Assembly: GCA_947359465.1 (NCBI GenBank)
Contig: OX375880.1
Location: 17,554,120 to 17,618,119 of the forward strand
Reading direction: 5' to 3'
Length of the DNA: 64,000 bases
Source: Metellina segmentata
Lineage: Eukaryota; Arthropoda; Arachnida; Araneae; Tetragnathidae
Part shown: positions 21,267 through 33,440 of the stretch, one piece after another
Layout of the letters: the number at the start of each line of letters is the position of its first letter
How positions within the stretch are numbered: the first letter of the stretch is position 1
The notes under the pieces: model-generated
Seen by the model: only the letters and a program-made list of their open reading frames with translations
Databases searched by the model: none
What the model was told of the DNA's origin: nothing
Position numbers and translations under genes: made by a program

Positions 21267-23745
21267 GGATTAGGGTGGAGCGAAAAACACGAATTTCGGA
21301 AATTGAAAACGCCTATGGTGGGAATAGTTGGGGACTACCATGCTTATTAATAGTACAAAATATGAGCTAAATCAATTAATATCTTCAGGTGCCAAAATCA
21401 CTTCGAAATTTCGAAAATTTGCCAATTTCTTCACAAAAACAATAATAGCGCATTTAAAAAATTTAATGCATCTTATTTAAAGCCATGTGTGGGTAAAATG
21501 AACTACCCTGCTTAAAAAAAAAAGTTTTACACCTAACATTATCCCGAAAATTTAAAAATTTCCCCTTTTTTTAGAGCGCTATATCACGTACTTCTCCACT
21601 CCTCTCAATAGACTAATCATTACGTTCCTCGTTACTAGGGTGCACGAACGCTTCCCTTTCTTCGCTTGTTTATAAGGGGTAAATAACTCGTATTTCACCA
21701 CATGGCGTGTATGTGTCTGGGTTTCTTTAAATACCCGCCCACTTTTTTTGTAAATATCTAGTAGGTGTATGATCCTGCAAATGCCCTACCAATCTAGTCT
21801 ATCGAGGAAAACTAAGTCCTTTGTTAAAATTGATTCGCTTTCGTTTCTTGTTGCGTATTTTATTCTTTATTTTGACTTATTTTATATATTTTTTGTATAG
21901 AATTTTAATCTTTAAGTTCAGTTTTGTTTGGGTTTGGTTTGTTTTGTTTGTTAAGGCTACACGGTTCTGTGAATTAGTCGAAATGCCTAGGACACGATCA
22001 GTAAATGTATGTCCCGTGTTTGGAATGGCTGAAATAATGAAGCCTAACATGTTTCCAACATATGCAGATGTTATAAAGTATTATCTTTACATACAGAAAG
22101 ATTATAAAAGAAATGCTAGTATGTGGCTGATGTATGTTTAATTTTAATTAAAGAGCTTAAAGGATAGTGGGAGAAAAGTTCGATTTGAACTTTAACACAC
22201 CAACAAATAGTATATATGCTGAAACAATACCATAAAGCATATAGAAATATTACGACACTATTAAAAAATACTGTCAAACTATATTTCTCGAAAAAAGTTG
22301 TGTCCTTCAGGGAATCAGCAGAAAAAAATCTATTTGATATTAGCATATGTAAATGCAAGAACTTTCTCAGTTGTACTTTCAAAATGAAAGTACGTATTAC
22401 TTAAAGAGCTTTTTTAACAGATCAAAGGGCTTTTCGAAAAATGGTCATTGGAAATGTTGACATTAAAACCAGCAGAATGATTGAAGAAAAGATTGCAGCG
22501 CAAAGAAAGAGAAGCATAGAGCCAAAACGTTCAGCTCAAAGATTGTAAAGGAAAACAATCCAAAATACTCTCGCCCTCTATTACGGGAGCTACTTTGAGT
22601 TTTAATTTGCTTAAGAATTCTAATGACACTATAAACACAATCATTGATAATAATTCTTCTTCAACTTCACAAACGAGAACTGAAATTCCAAATGTAGCTC
22701 AGGTTTGTGACAGAATTGGTTTTTCCGATAGATCGGCAGCAATTCTAATAAATGCTGCTTTGAAGGATATGGGAAAAATTTCCAAGGAAGATTCTTCAAA
22801 CATAGTTGATCGTAATAAAATAAGAAGAGACGGGATAAAGACCCGCAGCTACCTGAAAAGGAAAAATGAGGAAACTACCTCTTTATCAGAATATGGAATA
22901 TATTTTGATGAGCGAAATTATTAATCTTTAGTAATGATTAAAGAAAGATAAAGGATTTCTAGAAAGACGGTAACAAAAGAACATATCGTTCTAATACTTG
23001 AACCAGGATAAAAATATATGGGACATGTCACTCCTACGACTGGCTCTTCTCAAAATATTAAAACAAGTATTTTAACTTTTTTGAAGAAAAATATCGATTT
23101 TCTAAGATACAAGTCGTTAGTTGTGATGGTACAGTGGTAACTGCATGTTTGAAAAATGGATTCATTCGACGTATGGAGCTCTTTTTAAGACGTGCTGTTC
23201 ATTGGTTTAATTGTTTATTACATACAAATAAGCTACCCAGCTACCTTTACGTCATTTGTTGCAACATTTAGAAGGGAAAACTACTGGACCAAAAGGATAC
23301 ATAGGAGAAATTGGAAAAATGTTAGAATCTTGTGAAAAATTGCCTTTAACAAACTTTGAAAAGATAGAAGTAACTTTACCAGATATTGTCCTGGAGGATC
23401 TTAGAACTGATTAACGATACCTTTACGAAATGTGCACAGGGATGTCAAATAAATATATTCCATTAAGCTTGTCACAAAAAGATCCAGGAAAATTGAATCA
23501 TTCCAGATGGATTGACGACGACAAATATAATTTTAAGGTTATATGTTTCAAAAGAAGATCCAACCCATAACTTGAAAATATTAACAGATTATGTTGTGAA
23601 GGTACATTGATATGTGTGGTTTAAAATTAAAAGTCAGTCATCATGTTGGTACGGGAGTCTTCATTTTTACCATATTTTAAATAAATCGAGATTTTTGCCT
23701 GAGGATTTAAAAATTGTAGTACAGGCCTCAAAATAGATTTTTTAA
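21267..23745 (+). pseudogene. DNA-transposon transposase relic, family not named (copy 1 only)
   Basis: Plus-strand fragments resemble a protein widespread in arthropod repeats that I cannot name with certainty. MPRTRSVNVCPVFGMAEIMK starts at 21981. At 22435-22545 comes a 'KMVIGNVDIKTSRMIEEK' segment, and at 22595-22924 a 109-codon frame (VAQVCDRIGFSDRSAAILIN). Degraded pieces follow: VVSCDGT near 23112, LLHTNKLP near 23210 and HSRWIDDD near 23500. The order and the SxDGT and HSRW words suggest a DDE-type transposase. Many stops. The block starts AGGGTGGAGCGAAAAACACG exactly where copies 1 and 2 diverge, so that may be its terminus. Confidence 0.5.
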
Positions 23746-23746
23746 T

Positions 23747-24545
23747 ATAGGTGCACCTTGTGCACCTAAGTTTTAAAATTAGGTTCACGTTATATTTTAC
23801 GTGCACATTAAATTAAAACGTTATGTAAGAGCATTAATGTAATGTAAACAACTACTTTATTAGTTGGGTATGTTTCGATAGGTTAGTAGTAGATAGTAAA
23901 TAAAAATAATTAAACAATTTTTTTTATTTGCGAAATTATTTTTTACAAATCATTATTTCACAGCAAAAAACACATAAAAAGGTTGGTGTGCAAAAAACAC
24001 ATAAAAAACTTGTCTTTACTATATTTTTTAAGCAGATAAAATCTGAATTTATAGATAAATAATGAAAATATTTGTTTACGATACGCACTGGCCAGACAAT
24101 TCTCAGGAATGCCTACGGCTTTACACTTTATTGAAATACGAGGTGTTTACAGAAATGCTGGATGCCTATCGTTCGCGAGTGGTCAAGTAATCAAAGTTCT
24201 CCTTTCTCCGGCTGTCGCGACAGTCGCTTCAACAGAGTCATCTGGAAAAGGTTTCGATCATCGGAAAATTCTGGTGGCATTGGCACAAGTAAACCTTTCT
24301 CCTGTATAACCCGTTACGGCCAAGCGATTTTGTTTTTGCATAGTGTGTATGTAGGAATTTTTATTACGTTCCTTTAGAGCGAGAGGTCGATACTAATTTT
24401 TGTTCTAACATCAAAATAACATAATGCACGTTCCCCCCACCTTTTTTTAACGTTAGGTGCACTGCGTGCACCTGGCGGGAAAAAATTAGATGCACAATTT
24501 TATTTTCATGGGCGCAATGCACCTGTGCACTGCGCCCGTAAATCA
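23747..24545. mobile_element. Possible non-autonomous element bounded by GTGCAC palindromes
   Basis: AGGTGCACCTTGTGCACCT (23749-23767) is a palindrome, a variant GTGCACTGCGTGCACC lies near 24455, and a 28-bp imperfect palindrome GGGCGCAATGCACC...GCGCCC lies at 24510-24537. The text between is AT-rich, with one short frame of no known family (24109-24309). Termini and target duplication are not established. Confidence 0.35.
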
Positions 24546-24555
24546 CCACAGTATT

Positions 24556-25105
24556 AACTTGGTGATAAAGTGTGGGTTAAGTTACATCCTAAAAGCAATG
24601 CTGCTAATGCAAAAACAGCCAAGTTCATGCCAAAAAGAGATGGACCGTACTTCATGACCCAAAGGAGCCCAACATCATCTGAAGTGGACCACGTGGACAA
24701 GCCTCATGGATCAATTTTGACAGTATCATGTGTACGTATCGAAAAAGTGTCCGGACGAAAATGCAGTGCCTGTGGCACCATTACGCAAGCGAGGCAGACT
24801 TAAGGCCCTTGATCGTAACCCTAAACCACCGACAACCCTCAGACGGAGCAAAAGACCAAAAACTGCTGGTCCGTCAACGAGACGTTAAATTGGAACCAGA
24901 GGGGGAGTGAAACAGACAGGGAAGCTTTTCCCCCCTCATTCCCTGTAGTGCCCCTAGTGGAAAGCATTCTACTTAGTCAGTCTGCGATGAACTGTAAATA
25001 TTCTTCTTTTTTTCCTCTTTGTTTTGTACACTGTTTGTAACTTTTCAAATAAATACTTAGATTAAAGTCATTTTTTTCCTTCATGTATTATGAGTTGTTA
25101 TAAAT
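24556..25105 (+). mobile_element. 3' end of a gypsy-type element: integrase C terminus and LTR start
   Basis: The frame from 24561 (LGDKVWVKLHPKSNAANAKT, then KFMPKRDGPYFM) matches the C-terminal GPY/F-like module of gypsy integrases. After a frameshift, a Lys/Arg-rich tail (PLRKRGRLKA) runs to about 24870. A purine-rich tract (AGAGGGGGAGTG) near 24898 precedes LTR-like sequence with AATAAA at 25050. The rest of the element is missing. Unrelated to the element at 55729. Confidence 0.65.
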
Positions 25106-25134
25106 GTAAACACTCCAACCTCTTAAAGAATCGT

Positions 25135-25800
25135 TTTTTAAGATAAGCTTTAAGGTTAGAAAGATCTTCAAAATCCATCGATCTGATATCTTCTTACACT
25201 GTCTCGATGTCGTACGCTTTCTATTCCGATTTTTCTAAGAGACAAATCTAACATTCGTAGGTGCTTTTGTTTTCAGAAACCAATTTCGCAGATCTGGGTC
25301 ACACACTGCACTAAAATGCCGTCGCCACTGAAACCACACGCAATGTCCTGTATAGTGGGAAGGTGCTCGGTGTAGTACAATGCTGCCCGAAGCCACATAG
25401 CCCAGCATGAGTACTGGCTCAGGCGATTGGCCGATGTACTGAAAAGCTACTTTTCGAAGCTTGTTTTGTACCGCGGCTGTCTTAACACCAACGATGAGAT
25501 CGTCCACATGTGTAAAATCCGCTGACTTTTTATGCAGTTGTGAACACAACTATGTCCTGCAAGTAACTTGGAGCAATCGCGGATAAAGCACCTTGAGTGT
25601 GTTTCCAGCCACAATCATATAATAGGCTGTATCGAACAGCAAAAGCGCAAAATCCTCTAGCACAACATTCAGAGATTTCAAAATGTCATCTACAAGGCTA
25701 CCATCATATTGATATAATCGACGTTCACCTCGTAAACACTGCAGGTGCAGTCGTTTTGTAAGTTTTCTATGGATTATCAAGAGTGCCAAACAATGTGTTA
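25135..25800 (-). pseudogene. hAT transposase relic (CGGBP1-like family), copy 1
   Basis: Minus-strand fragments in order from 25790: ILKSLNVVLEDFALLLFDTA, YYMIVAGNTLKVLYPRLLQV, then (25549 down) FTHVDDLIVGVKTAAVQNKL, AFQYIGQSPEPV, and after shifts a degraded TRWATWLRAALYYTEHLP-type stretch. This is the order found in a hAT transposase group common in arthropods. Frameshifts and stops throughout. The copy-2 counterpart (45455-46090) is better preserved. Confidence 0.65.
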
Positions 25801-25929
25801 AATTACTTGCCGTTTATTTCACTTCTGTTAGGACGAACACCTCTTTTAAATAAACTTCTTGTTTGATCCGCAATACTTCGGCGTTCGCAAGATCAGTCAC
25901 ACGTGATCGAAGGGTTGATTCAGAGGTTA

Positions 25930-26110
25930 AAAAGTTTTAAATCAGTAATTTAATTAATTAAAATAATTATTTAAATTTTAACTATAAAATAGTTATTTCA
26001 TATTAATTTAATTATTTTTAAGCTAAATTTTAAAAAGTTGCAGGTGGTTGCATTTATGCAAAAAGTTGCATTTAGTCAGAAAGTTGCATTTAAGTTGCGG
26101 TTATCTTGTA
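25930..26110. repeat. AT-rich repeat with GTTGCATTTA words
   Basis: AAGTTGCATTTA-like words recur three to four times near 26035-26100, after a TTAATTAATTAAAATAATTA stretch. The same arrangement is at 46300-46460. Confidence 0.5.
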
Positions 26111-26413
26111 AGTAGTCTGAACGGGTGGGTGTTTCTCCATTACATGGTTTGGGGAGGGCGTTTGTATTCGAGATCATTATGATGCATCAATGTTTCGATG
26201 CCATTACCTACTTCCTCCGATACACCTTATATTCTTCACACTACCGCAAAAATAGTTACTCATTGCCCATCTTGTGTTGATTAGCTGGTCAGTAAGGGGT
26301 ACCGTCTTACACAAAATTTCTGGAGAATGAATCATTCAGCCAATCAATCAAAGTCCATGTGTGTTTTGAGCAATTTCCTCCTGTGAAATTCGTCTATCTG
26401 CTTTGATTATTAA

Positions 26414-26495
26414 CCCTCCAGTTGGTATCGACGAAATTTCTCGTTCATCAAGGTCTGATCAGTTTTCCTTGCGACGAGGTGTCAAGACAAAACTG
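26414..26495. mobile_element. piggyBac-like end with TTAA
   Basis: TTAA (26410-26413) is followed by CCCTCCAGTTGG and a degenerate GACGAAATTTCTCGTTC palindrome, ending near GACGAGGTGTC. It is a shortened relative of the MITE at 15049. Ortholog at 46773-46855. Confidence 0.55.
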
Positions 26496-26574
26496 CCATA
26501 TGTCTCTAATAAAGGCTTTGAAGAACCAAGTAGAGAATGAAACTATTAAATACATTTAAAAATCTTCTAGATTG

Positions 26575-26720
26575 AATTTTAAAATTTCGCCGCGAACCAA
26601 AAAACTCGGACTACTTGTGTGCCAAATCTCATTCCTGTAAGTGCCATAGATCGACAGGATTTTGCGGTCGCGAAACAAACAAAAAGATAGACATACGAAC
26701 AATATTATTAGAGAAGACAA
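26575..26720 (+). repeat. Dispersed repeat fragment as at 3600-3740
   Basis: AAATTTCGCCGCGAAC...GGACTACTTGTGTGCCAAATCTCATTCC... matches 3598-3740. It occupies the place where the 3' part of the BEL element would be expected, so it marks a deletion or insertion boundary. Confidence 0.55.
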
Positions 26721-28176
26721 CCTTCGAAGTCAAAACATTTTGTGATCTCTCAGTTCGCAGTTGGCTGGCGTCTTTGATAGGCTCCAGAGTAGGGCAGGAA
26801 ACGGGAGGGTATTCGCAAATCAGTTCACTATGCTTGCGTTTGCGATTGCTACATACATTTTTTACCCTACACTGTTTATAAATGTGTCCCTTTGAAAGAC
26901 AGGAATAACACATGTCATATTTTCTAAGGGACACTTTACGCTGTTCGATTGATAAAGGACAGGAAACAGAATCGTGAACATTTTCAGGGTTTATACAAAA
27001 TATACATTTATTCAGGAACGTTAGAATTTAATTTATATTTTTCGCTGTAATCAAATTTGTTTCTATTAAAATTTCCGTATTTGGGATAAAAGGTATCTCG
27101 AAATGATTAAATTTAGTTTCCTTTCGCACTTCTGACTCACTTGAATTAAAATCTCTCAATAAGTGCTCGTTTCGTTCACGACACTGAATATAAATCTTTA
27201 AAAATTAAAATAAATAACATATTTCGTTTACATTGTTCGTATGGGTTCTACGAGAATATTCCAATGCTAAATATCTAGGAATTCATTTTAACAACACAGG
27301 ATACAATAAACAACTGTAACTATTGGGATTTATTCCGTTATATTCTAAACCTCGTATATGCGTTTCGCATTTTGAATAAAGTCTACGCAACGATATAATA
27401 TCATATGATTTTCGTACTGGACTTAAGTTTAAAAATCTTGACATATGCGTGTCTATTATAATATCTTTTCTGCCAAATCGTTCTTTTAGTAAGTTTAATG
27501 TAACGTCATAGTTTTCGGAGCTCAAGACTAAACCGCGTACTGCTATTTCCTCTTCATTTGTTAGATACGATTTTAAATAATTAAACTTCTCTACATTGCT
27601 TAGACTCGAGTTTTTGCGGATAGCTACTTCATACTGTTAAACTGAATTCATACTGAATAAATTCGTTAAACTTTAATATATTCCCATGGCACTGAGGTAC
27701 CTGCAATCGAGGGAGTTTCACTTTATTTTGATGTTCACTTCTGGTTTCAACAACATTCGTTCTTTCACATTTTTGAGTTTCACTTTCTTTCTTTTTCAAG
27801 ATTTTATTCGCACAAATTATCCACGTTATAATATTGTGTTTGTATTCCTGTTGTTTCTCAATTTCTTTTTCAATTTCCTCTTCCTTGCACAAGTTCATAA
27901 TTTTAACGTCATATTTAGCTAAATTTCTTTCCTTGTCTTGAAGTTTCGCTAAACGTTCATCAATTCAATCTTTCTTCTGGCCTTTTCTTCATTGTTTATT
28001 TCGCTTTCTATCGATTTCATTGTGTCAGTTGCCGCCCGTCTGACAGCGCTTCTAACATTTTTTTAAAAGATTCAATGTTCATTCTTACAAATTTGAAATG
28101 TTTAGTTCGCTAATTAAATTTTTTCAGATCGCAATTTACTTCATCTAAAGGTCTGGTCAAGGCTTTGGTACCAAAA
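26720..28176 (-). pseudogene. BEL/Pao Gag region, truncated (copy 1)
   Basis: On the minus strand, 27898-27629 holds a charged helix and VKLPRLQVPQCHGNILKFNE, the start of the BEL Gag (DUF1759-like) region. 27525-27283 holds LLKERFGRKDIIIDTHMSRF and the following SLRRLYSKCETHIRGLE. 26934-26800 holds a zinc knuckle, CYSCLSKGHIYKQC. Frames are broken and everything downstream (protease, pol) is gone. It is homologous to 51490-53168 of the fuller element. Confidence 0.8.
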
Positions 28177-28739
28177 TGATACAACTTTTAATTCGAATTG
28201 ATTCGCACGGTTTTTAAATGAATTTCAGAAGGTTCTTTTACTTGTCAGACGGGAAAGACAATCTAGGCTTTATCCTTTTTATCCTTTATTTGATACAAAC
28301 ACAACATCACAAAGAACAACAAAGACAACACAAAGTTACACGGAATATTAATCATGGCGTCACATCGTTCAAACAAGCAGTACTAACTAGTGATGGGAGT
28401 ATTCGAATACAAAAGTACTCATGTATTCGATACTTAAAAGTAACCGCTGTTTTATGTGAGTACCGGAAGTACTCAATCAGTTGTTGTTGTATTCATCCTA
28501 AGTATCGGTTACAAAAGTATTCATATGAATACAGAAAGCATTCATGAATACAGGAAGTACTAAAGTAGTTATATTCATTCATCCTAGGTATCGGTTACAA
28601 GAGTATTCATTTGAATACCGGAAGTACTCGAGTAGTAGTTCCTGTACTCATACAAAGTAATTACTCTTCCAAAGTAGTAAGTACTCATCCAAGGTATTCG
28701 AATACCAAAAGTATGTCGCTGCGTATTCGAACATCTGAG

Positions 28740-29777
28740 AATTCATCGTTTCTTAAGTAGCAGAAGTGTCATATTGTAAATGAATGGATATCCATGGTTC
28801 TCGTTAGTTTTATTTTTCTTGTCTCGATTTTGCTTTTCCCAATTTTATAAATCTTGAAAATGCACGTGATGAATGAAGCGTGGAAAAATTCCATCGATTA
28901 AGAGATTGGATTTCTTTGCAAAAGACATGGAGTTTGCCTTTTATTGTTGAAAATTGTATTTAAATTTTAATTTTTAAGCTTTATTTCTGGCATTAAAAAT
29001 ATCTATACAAATAAGATACTTTTATGCTCAAAATGTTTTTCTGTTTCTTCAAGTAAAATAACGTTGTTATTTCATTCTTGAGATGGCTGTTATTTTTTTC
29101 AAAGTATCTGACCAGAGTAAATGGCTACAAATTCCCAATTTTTGCATGCTATCTTGAAAATATATGTGCTGCATGAAACGCTGAAAAGCTCCATCGATTA
29201 AGAAATTGAATTTGAAATTTTCTGGAAGCAATTTCCCGAATAGACAGGCTGGATTATCATTAAAGTACACATGCTATGCCCTTTATTTTCTACAAGAACA
29301 ATTTGCTGTTGGTTAGGAAAATCACTTAAGTATTATCAGTACTATTACGTTTCTCTTAACTGATAGTATTAGTCTTAACAAAGTTACTTGGGGGTTTATT
29401 AAGTTTACTCATTATTAAGTTTAAATGTTTTTTTCATTTCTTGTTTACTTTTTCATAAATGTTACAAATTAATGCTTACAAATTTAATTAATTCTAAAAT
29501 CTAGAATATTCTGTAAAACTTTTAAATTAGTTACAAGTGCTTTATCATTTGTATGTTGGGTTCTTTCTTGCATTTGAGTAAATGTTGTGTTGCTTTCAGT
29601 TCTAGTTTGTTTTCATTTATGTTTTAAATTAATGTTTCTAAAATTTAATTGATTCTAATATCTAGTATAATCCTGTAAAACTCTTGAATTAGTTTCAACT
29701 GCTTTATCATTTGTATATTGTTTTCGATATGTTTCCCTGTTTTGCATGTCATTGTGTGTATGAATCTTAAATATCTC
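28740..29777. other. hAT interior without recognisable gene
   Basis: AT-rich. A short segment repeats imperfectly (CTTGAAAATGCACGTGATGAATGAAGCG near 28853 and CTTGAAAATATATGTGCTGCATG near 29153; also AATTAATG...ATTCTAAAATCTAG near 29470 and 29630), so parts are internally duplicated. Confidence 0.5.
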
Positions 29778-29790
29778 AAGATATATTTGA

Positions 29791-30119
29791 GCCGATCAAC
29801 CGGTACAGTGGTTAAGGTGTTAGCCTCTAGATCGGAAGGTTGCTGGTTCGAATCCGGGTCTGGGCATGGATGTTTGTAAGCGTATGGTGTAGAGGCGGCT
29901 GGTGCACCTTAAATCTGTCGTGGCCGAAAGTCTTCACGTTGGGTTGGTGTAGAAGTTTGGAGAGTAGGGTGCCAGCTCAGGTTTTGCTTCGTCATCTGAC
30001 CGTGGTTCAAAATCATGAAGTATTGTCCATGGATCTTTCCCTTAAGGGACTGATGCTGGACCGTCGTCTATAGCCCGTTGTGTTGCTCTAATACGACGTT
30101 AACTAAAATTGCCATTACC
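29791..30119 (+). mobile_element. Full-length tRNA-derived SINE
   Basis: The A box (GTGGTTAAGGTG, 29808-29819) and B box (GGTTCGAATCC, 29845-29855) form a tRNA-like head. The body ends TACGACGTTAACTAAAATTG. The 13-bp target duplication AAGATATATTTGA lies at 29778-29790 and 30120-30132. At 329 bp this is the reference copy for the SINE fragments elsewhere in the window. Confidence 0.9.
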
Positions 30120-30289
30120 AAGATATATTTGAAACTGAGTCATCCAGATCAGGTTTAAAAGAATAAAAACGTAAGTGTTCAATTACGACAAAGATTTCTA
30201 TATGAGACAAGATAAGCATGATGTACATTAGATCGCTGAAGCAAGAAGTGATATTCAGTGCCTAAAGTGCTCGTATTTATGCAGTAACG

Positions 30290-31060
30290 AGTGAAAGCCA
30301 ATGCTCAAAGAGTGTGGCACAAAGGCCTAAGGGAATCTTGGCAAAAATGTGCTTTCAGCAAAACATCTGCTGCTCCTAAACAGTTATGGGACAGATTTCG
30401 TAAGGCAATGAGATTATATTCGATCTCTTTTGTCGAAGCAAATGGGCAACATATCTCGGAGCCTGTCGATAGTAAATGCCATTGCACGTGCATTTCCTGC
30501 AGCTTCCTGTTCTAACATCTATCCAGAGACATTTCAACGCACAAAACAACATGCAAAATCCCATTGCATTAATTTCCATTCTTGATCTGAACTCTCGTAT
30601 AACTCAATTCAGAGAAAAAGGATTGATGTGATGCCTTAAAAAGGACCAGAAAAACTGTGCCTGTCCTGATGGCATTGTATATCTAATGATACATCTTTCC
30701 TGTCGCTCACTTTATAACATATTACATCTGTATCATCACATATTGGAGGAACATGTCTTCCCTTTGGCTTGGACACACTCCTTTCTTATACCTTTTCCAA
30801 AACCTGTAAAGATCCAACAAATCCATATAACTATAGGCCAATTACACTCACCAGCTGCATGTGCTAACTTTTTGAAAAGATGGTTAATTCTCGTATCACT
30901 TGAATCTTAGAGACAACTCAGGCTCTTAAATTAGAAGTGAGATTAGATGTGTCCACCATCGAGGCCAAGAAGATACTTTGTTTCATTTACGTCACGTAAT
31001 GACAATAAGTCATTAAATTGTTTGAAGATTCCCGATAGTGAACTGTAGTCAAACATTATA
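30290..31060 (+). pseudogene. Jockey-like LINE reverse-transcriptase fragment
   Basis: ESWQKCAFSKTSAAPKQLWD (from about 30328) is the region just before the RT of jockey-clade LINEs. After a damaged stretch, CPDGIVYLM (about 30660), a LYHHILEEHVFPLAW stretch and IPFPKPVK (about 30780) follow, then in another frame NPYNYRPITLTSCM near 30820. These are conserved blocks in correct order. Stops and frameshifts; endonuclease and the YxDD block are absent. Confidence 0.75.
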
Positions 31061-31069
31061 TGTTTAGCA

Positions 31070-33440
31070 GCTTGTATCTACCAAAAGTACTTAAAAGTAA
31101 AGATGGGTTACACTGCTAGTTATATATACTAGTAAACGTAAGTTAATTTTTGTAGTGGTGGCTAAGTTCGGCTCACATGTTTTTATGTTTGCTTTCTCTT
31201 TTCTTTTAGGCATTTGGAATCTGAAGAAGAGCAGTGGTTTTCCTCTCTAGCTTGATCTTTCTTGTGTTTCCCCTCCTTAAAGTTTGTAAAGTAATTTAAA
31301 TGTTTGCAGTTTTCCTAATTTTAAATTTAGTTTTTCATGCATTCTATATCTAGGGTTCCTTCGGGAAAAATCAGTTTACATCATAAAACTGGTTATTAAA
31401 TTTAGAGGTGAGAACCTCTGCTAAAGAGGATTAGAGCTCTTGGCGATAGCACTATAAAAAAGTGCATCATGATTCCTACCCCGTGGGTGATGTGGAAATG
31501 GAGTCGTTCATTTTAGGACATGTTATAAGTTACAGAATATAATTGTAATAGCTTTTAAAACATCAAATTGGTGTATTCAGTCCTGAAATATACTTATCAA
31601 TGTAGATGACGTTGCCTAAAAATGGTGCCCTGTTATGTAATATTAGTGCGTATCGTTAGTAGCAGTAAAATTTTCGAACAAGACGATTGTGTCCAAAGTG
31701 CCTTCCTTGGAAGAGAGAGAAATTAGAAACCAGAAGAAACAATCCCTGAACAATACTTGATCCATTCTCGGCATTTACATTAATTAGTTAGTTATTGTAC
31801 TGACACTCAGTCGTGTTGGGTCGTGGATGACATGTTCTTGAGATCAGTGGGTTTAACAAAAAATTACTAATTTATGGTTCTTTACACTTAGGCAAATCCA
31901 ATTAAAATATATAGATCTTACAAGCTTGGGTGTTTTTATTCAATTGACTGGAATAAAAATATTTACTGAAAATTTAACACCAAATGGTATTTTAAAAATT
32001 TGAAATTAATTTAGTTAAGAAACATAAAGTTCACAATTATAAGCTTTAAAGTTTCTAAAAATTTCAAATTTAATAAGAATTCAGTTTAACCACCCTAGTG
32101 GTTGCGACGAAAAATATCAAGATATAGTCCATTTTCTGATTACAAGATGAAGATTGGGTTAGTTTTCCTCTAGTTATGAGATATCTCGTACATCAAGATA
32201 TGGTCAGTTTTGCTAATGAAATAAATCTCATCGAACATGACCACTCTGACCTTTAATACGAATGCAGCACTTGGGAGTATTACTGTGACTGATTTGAAAT
32301 AATATTCAAAGAAAGCACGTAAGGAAAATAAAGCCATTATGAGAACTTGTAGGAGAGGACTAGAAATAAAGTCCTACTTTAGTTGTATTTTCAACGTCTC
32401 ACTGAACAGGTTTCTGAACAATGAAATAAGTTTATGAAACGATGATAAATGCCCTCCTATTTTGTCATTGTAAGAGCACTATATTGCTCAGTATGTGAAG
32501 CAAAAATCCCGACATGTTATAAATTTAATATGTATATCGTTATTAATATTACTACCTAAATATTGGAATTGCAAATTTATACTAGTTCAGTGCAAGTGTA
32601 TATGTATTAATTTTATTGTCTGAACTTCAACAAGCAGATTTTAATCTTATTAAATGTGAATATACCATATTAAAAACAAATTAAGAATTGAAATAAGGGC
32701 TAAGTTTACAGAAATATTTTTAAAGTTTCAGATCCTGGTATAAAAATAACACTCATACATCTTTTAAAATATTTTTAGAGTTTTGTAGAAAAATAATTTT
32801 TATTCTTATATTCGGGGTTCCCTTCAAAATAAAATTCTGTCTTGTTTCCTGTTGAGTGATTATTTCCTCAAATTATGGTAGAAAACCAAATCCATAAAAT
32901 GCAAAAACTTAAATTTAAAAATAATTTGTAAAATCGAGATAAAATTTAAAAAATTCGTCAATTTGTAAATTGTATTTTTGTTTTTCAAAATACAATTGTT
33001 TTTTAAAAAGTTAAAAAAAAAAAAGAAATAATAGTAATTTTCATACTTCGAAATTAAAAAAAATTTATATTAATAATTTGGAAGAAAAAAATGTTCAAAC
33101 ATATAATTTAGTAAACATTCATAGTTTTGTTAGAAAAAACCCAATCCTTTTATTAAGCAAAAAAAATCAAACTAATTTGATTTTTATAAATTTTTTCTTA
33201 TTGAAGCACAATTCTCGATCCGGATTCGAAACAGGTTCTATTTTACTCCAATTCCGTGCTTCTAACCACTATACCAAGTACCACATGACATTTCATGTTT
33301 TTTTTACAAATAAGAGAAATATATCGTAATTCTCAGATACTTATATCAATTAATCGTTTTTTTCGTGTATTCGAATAGTACTCGATACTTGAAAGTACTC
33401 GAATACTAAGTACTCAATACTCAAAAGTTCTCGATTCTGC
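31070..33440. other. AT-rich hAT interior, with a piggyBac-like relic at 32090-32250
   Basis: No coding sequence is recognised. 32090-32250 begins CCACCCTAGTGG after TTTAA, contains GAGATATCTCGTACATCAAG and ends near CCACTCTGACC, like the MITE at 15049. Microsatellite-like A/T runs fill 32880-33200. Confidence 0.5.

Larger units (their letters stand above)
13115..26520 (+). repeat. Segmental duplication, copy 1
   Basis: Collinear with 33529-46866. The offset is 20414 at the start (TGCCCGTTGAAT at 13115 and 33529) and about 20350 at the end (GTCTCTAAT near 26510 and 46860). Shared parts include the zinc-finger gene, MITE, SINE block, retrotransposon-leader relic, R1 copy and a hAT relic. 21267 to about 25080 is specific to this copy. 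Identity by eye is about 92-97% outside the insertions. Confidence 0.88.

Noticed and set aside
29791..29866. tRNA-like sequence with A and B boxes considered as a tRNA gene
   Set aside because: No proper cloverleaf acceptor end; it continues into a SINE body with a 13-bp target duplication.
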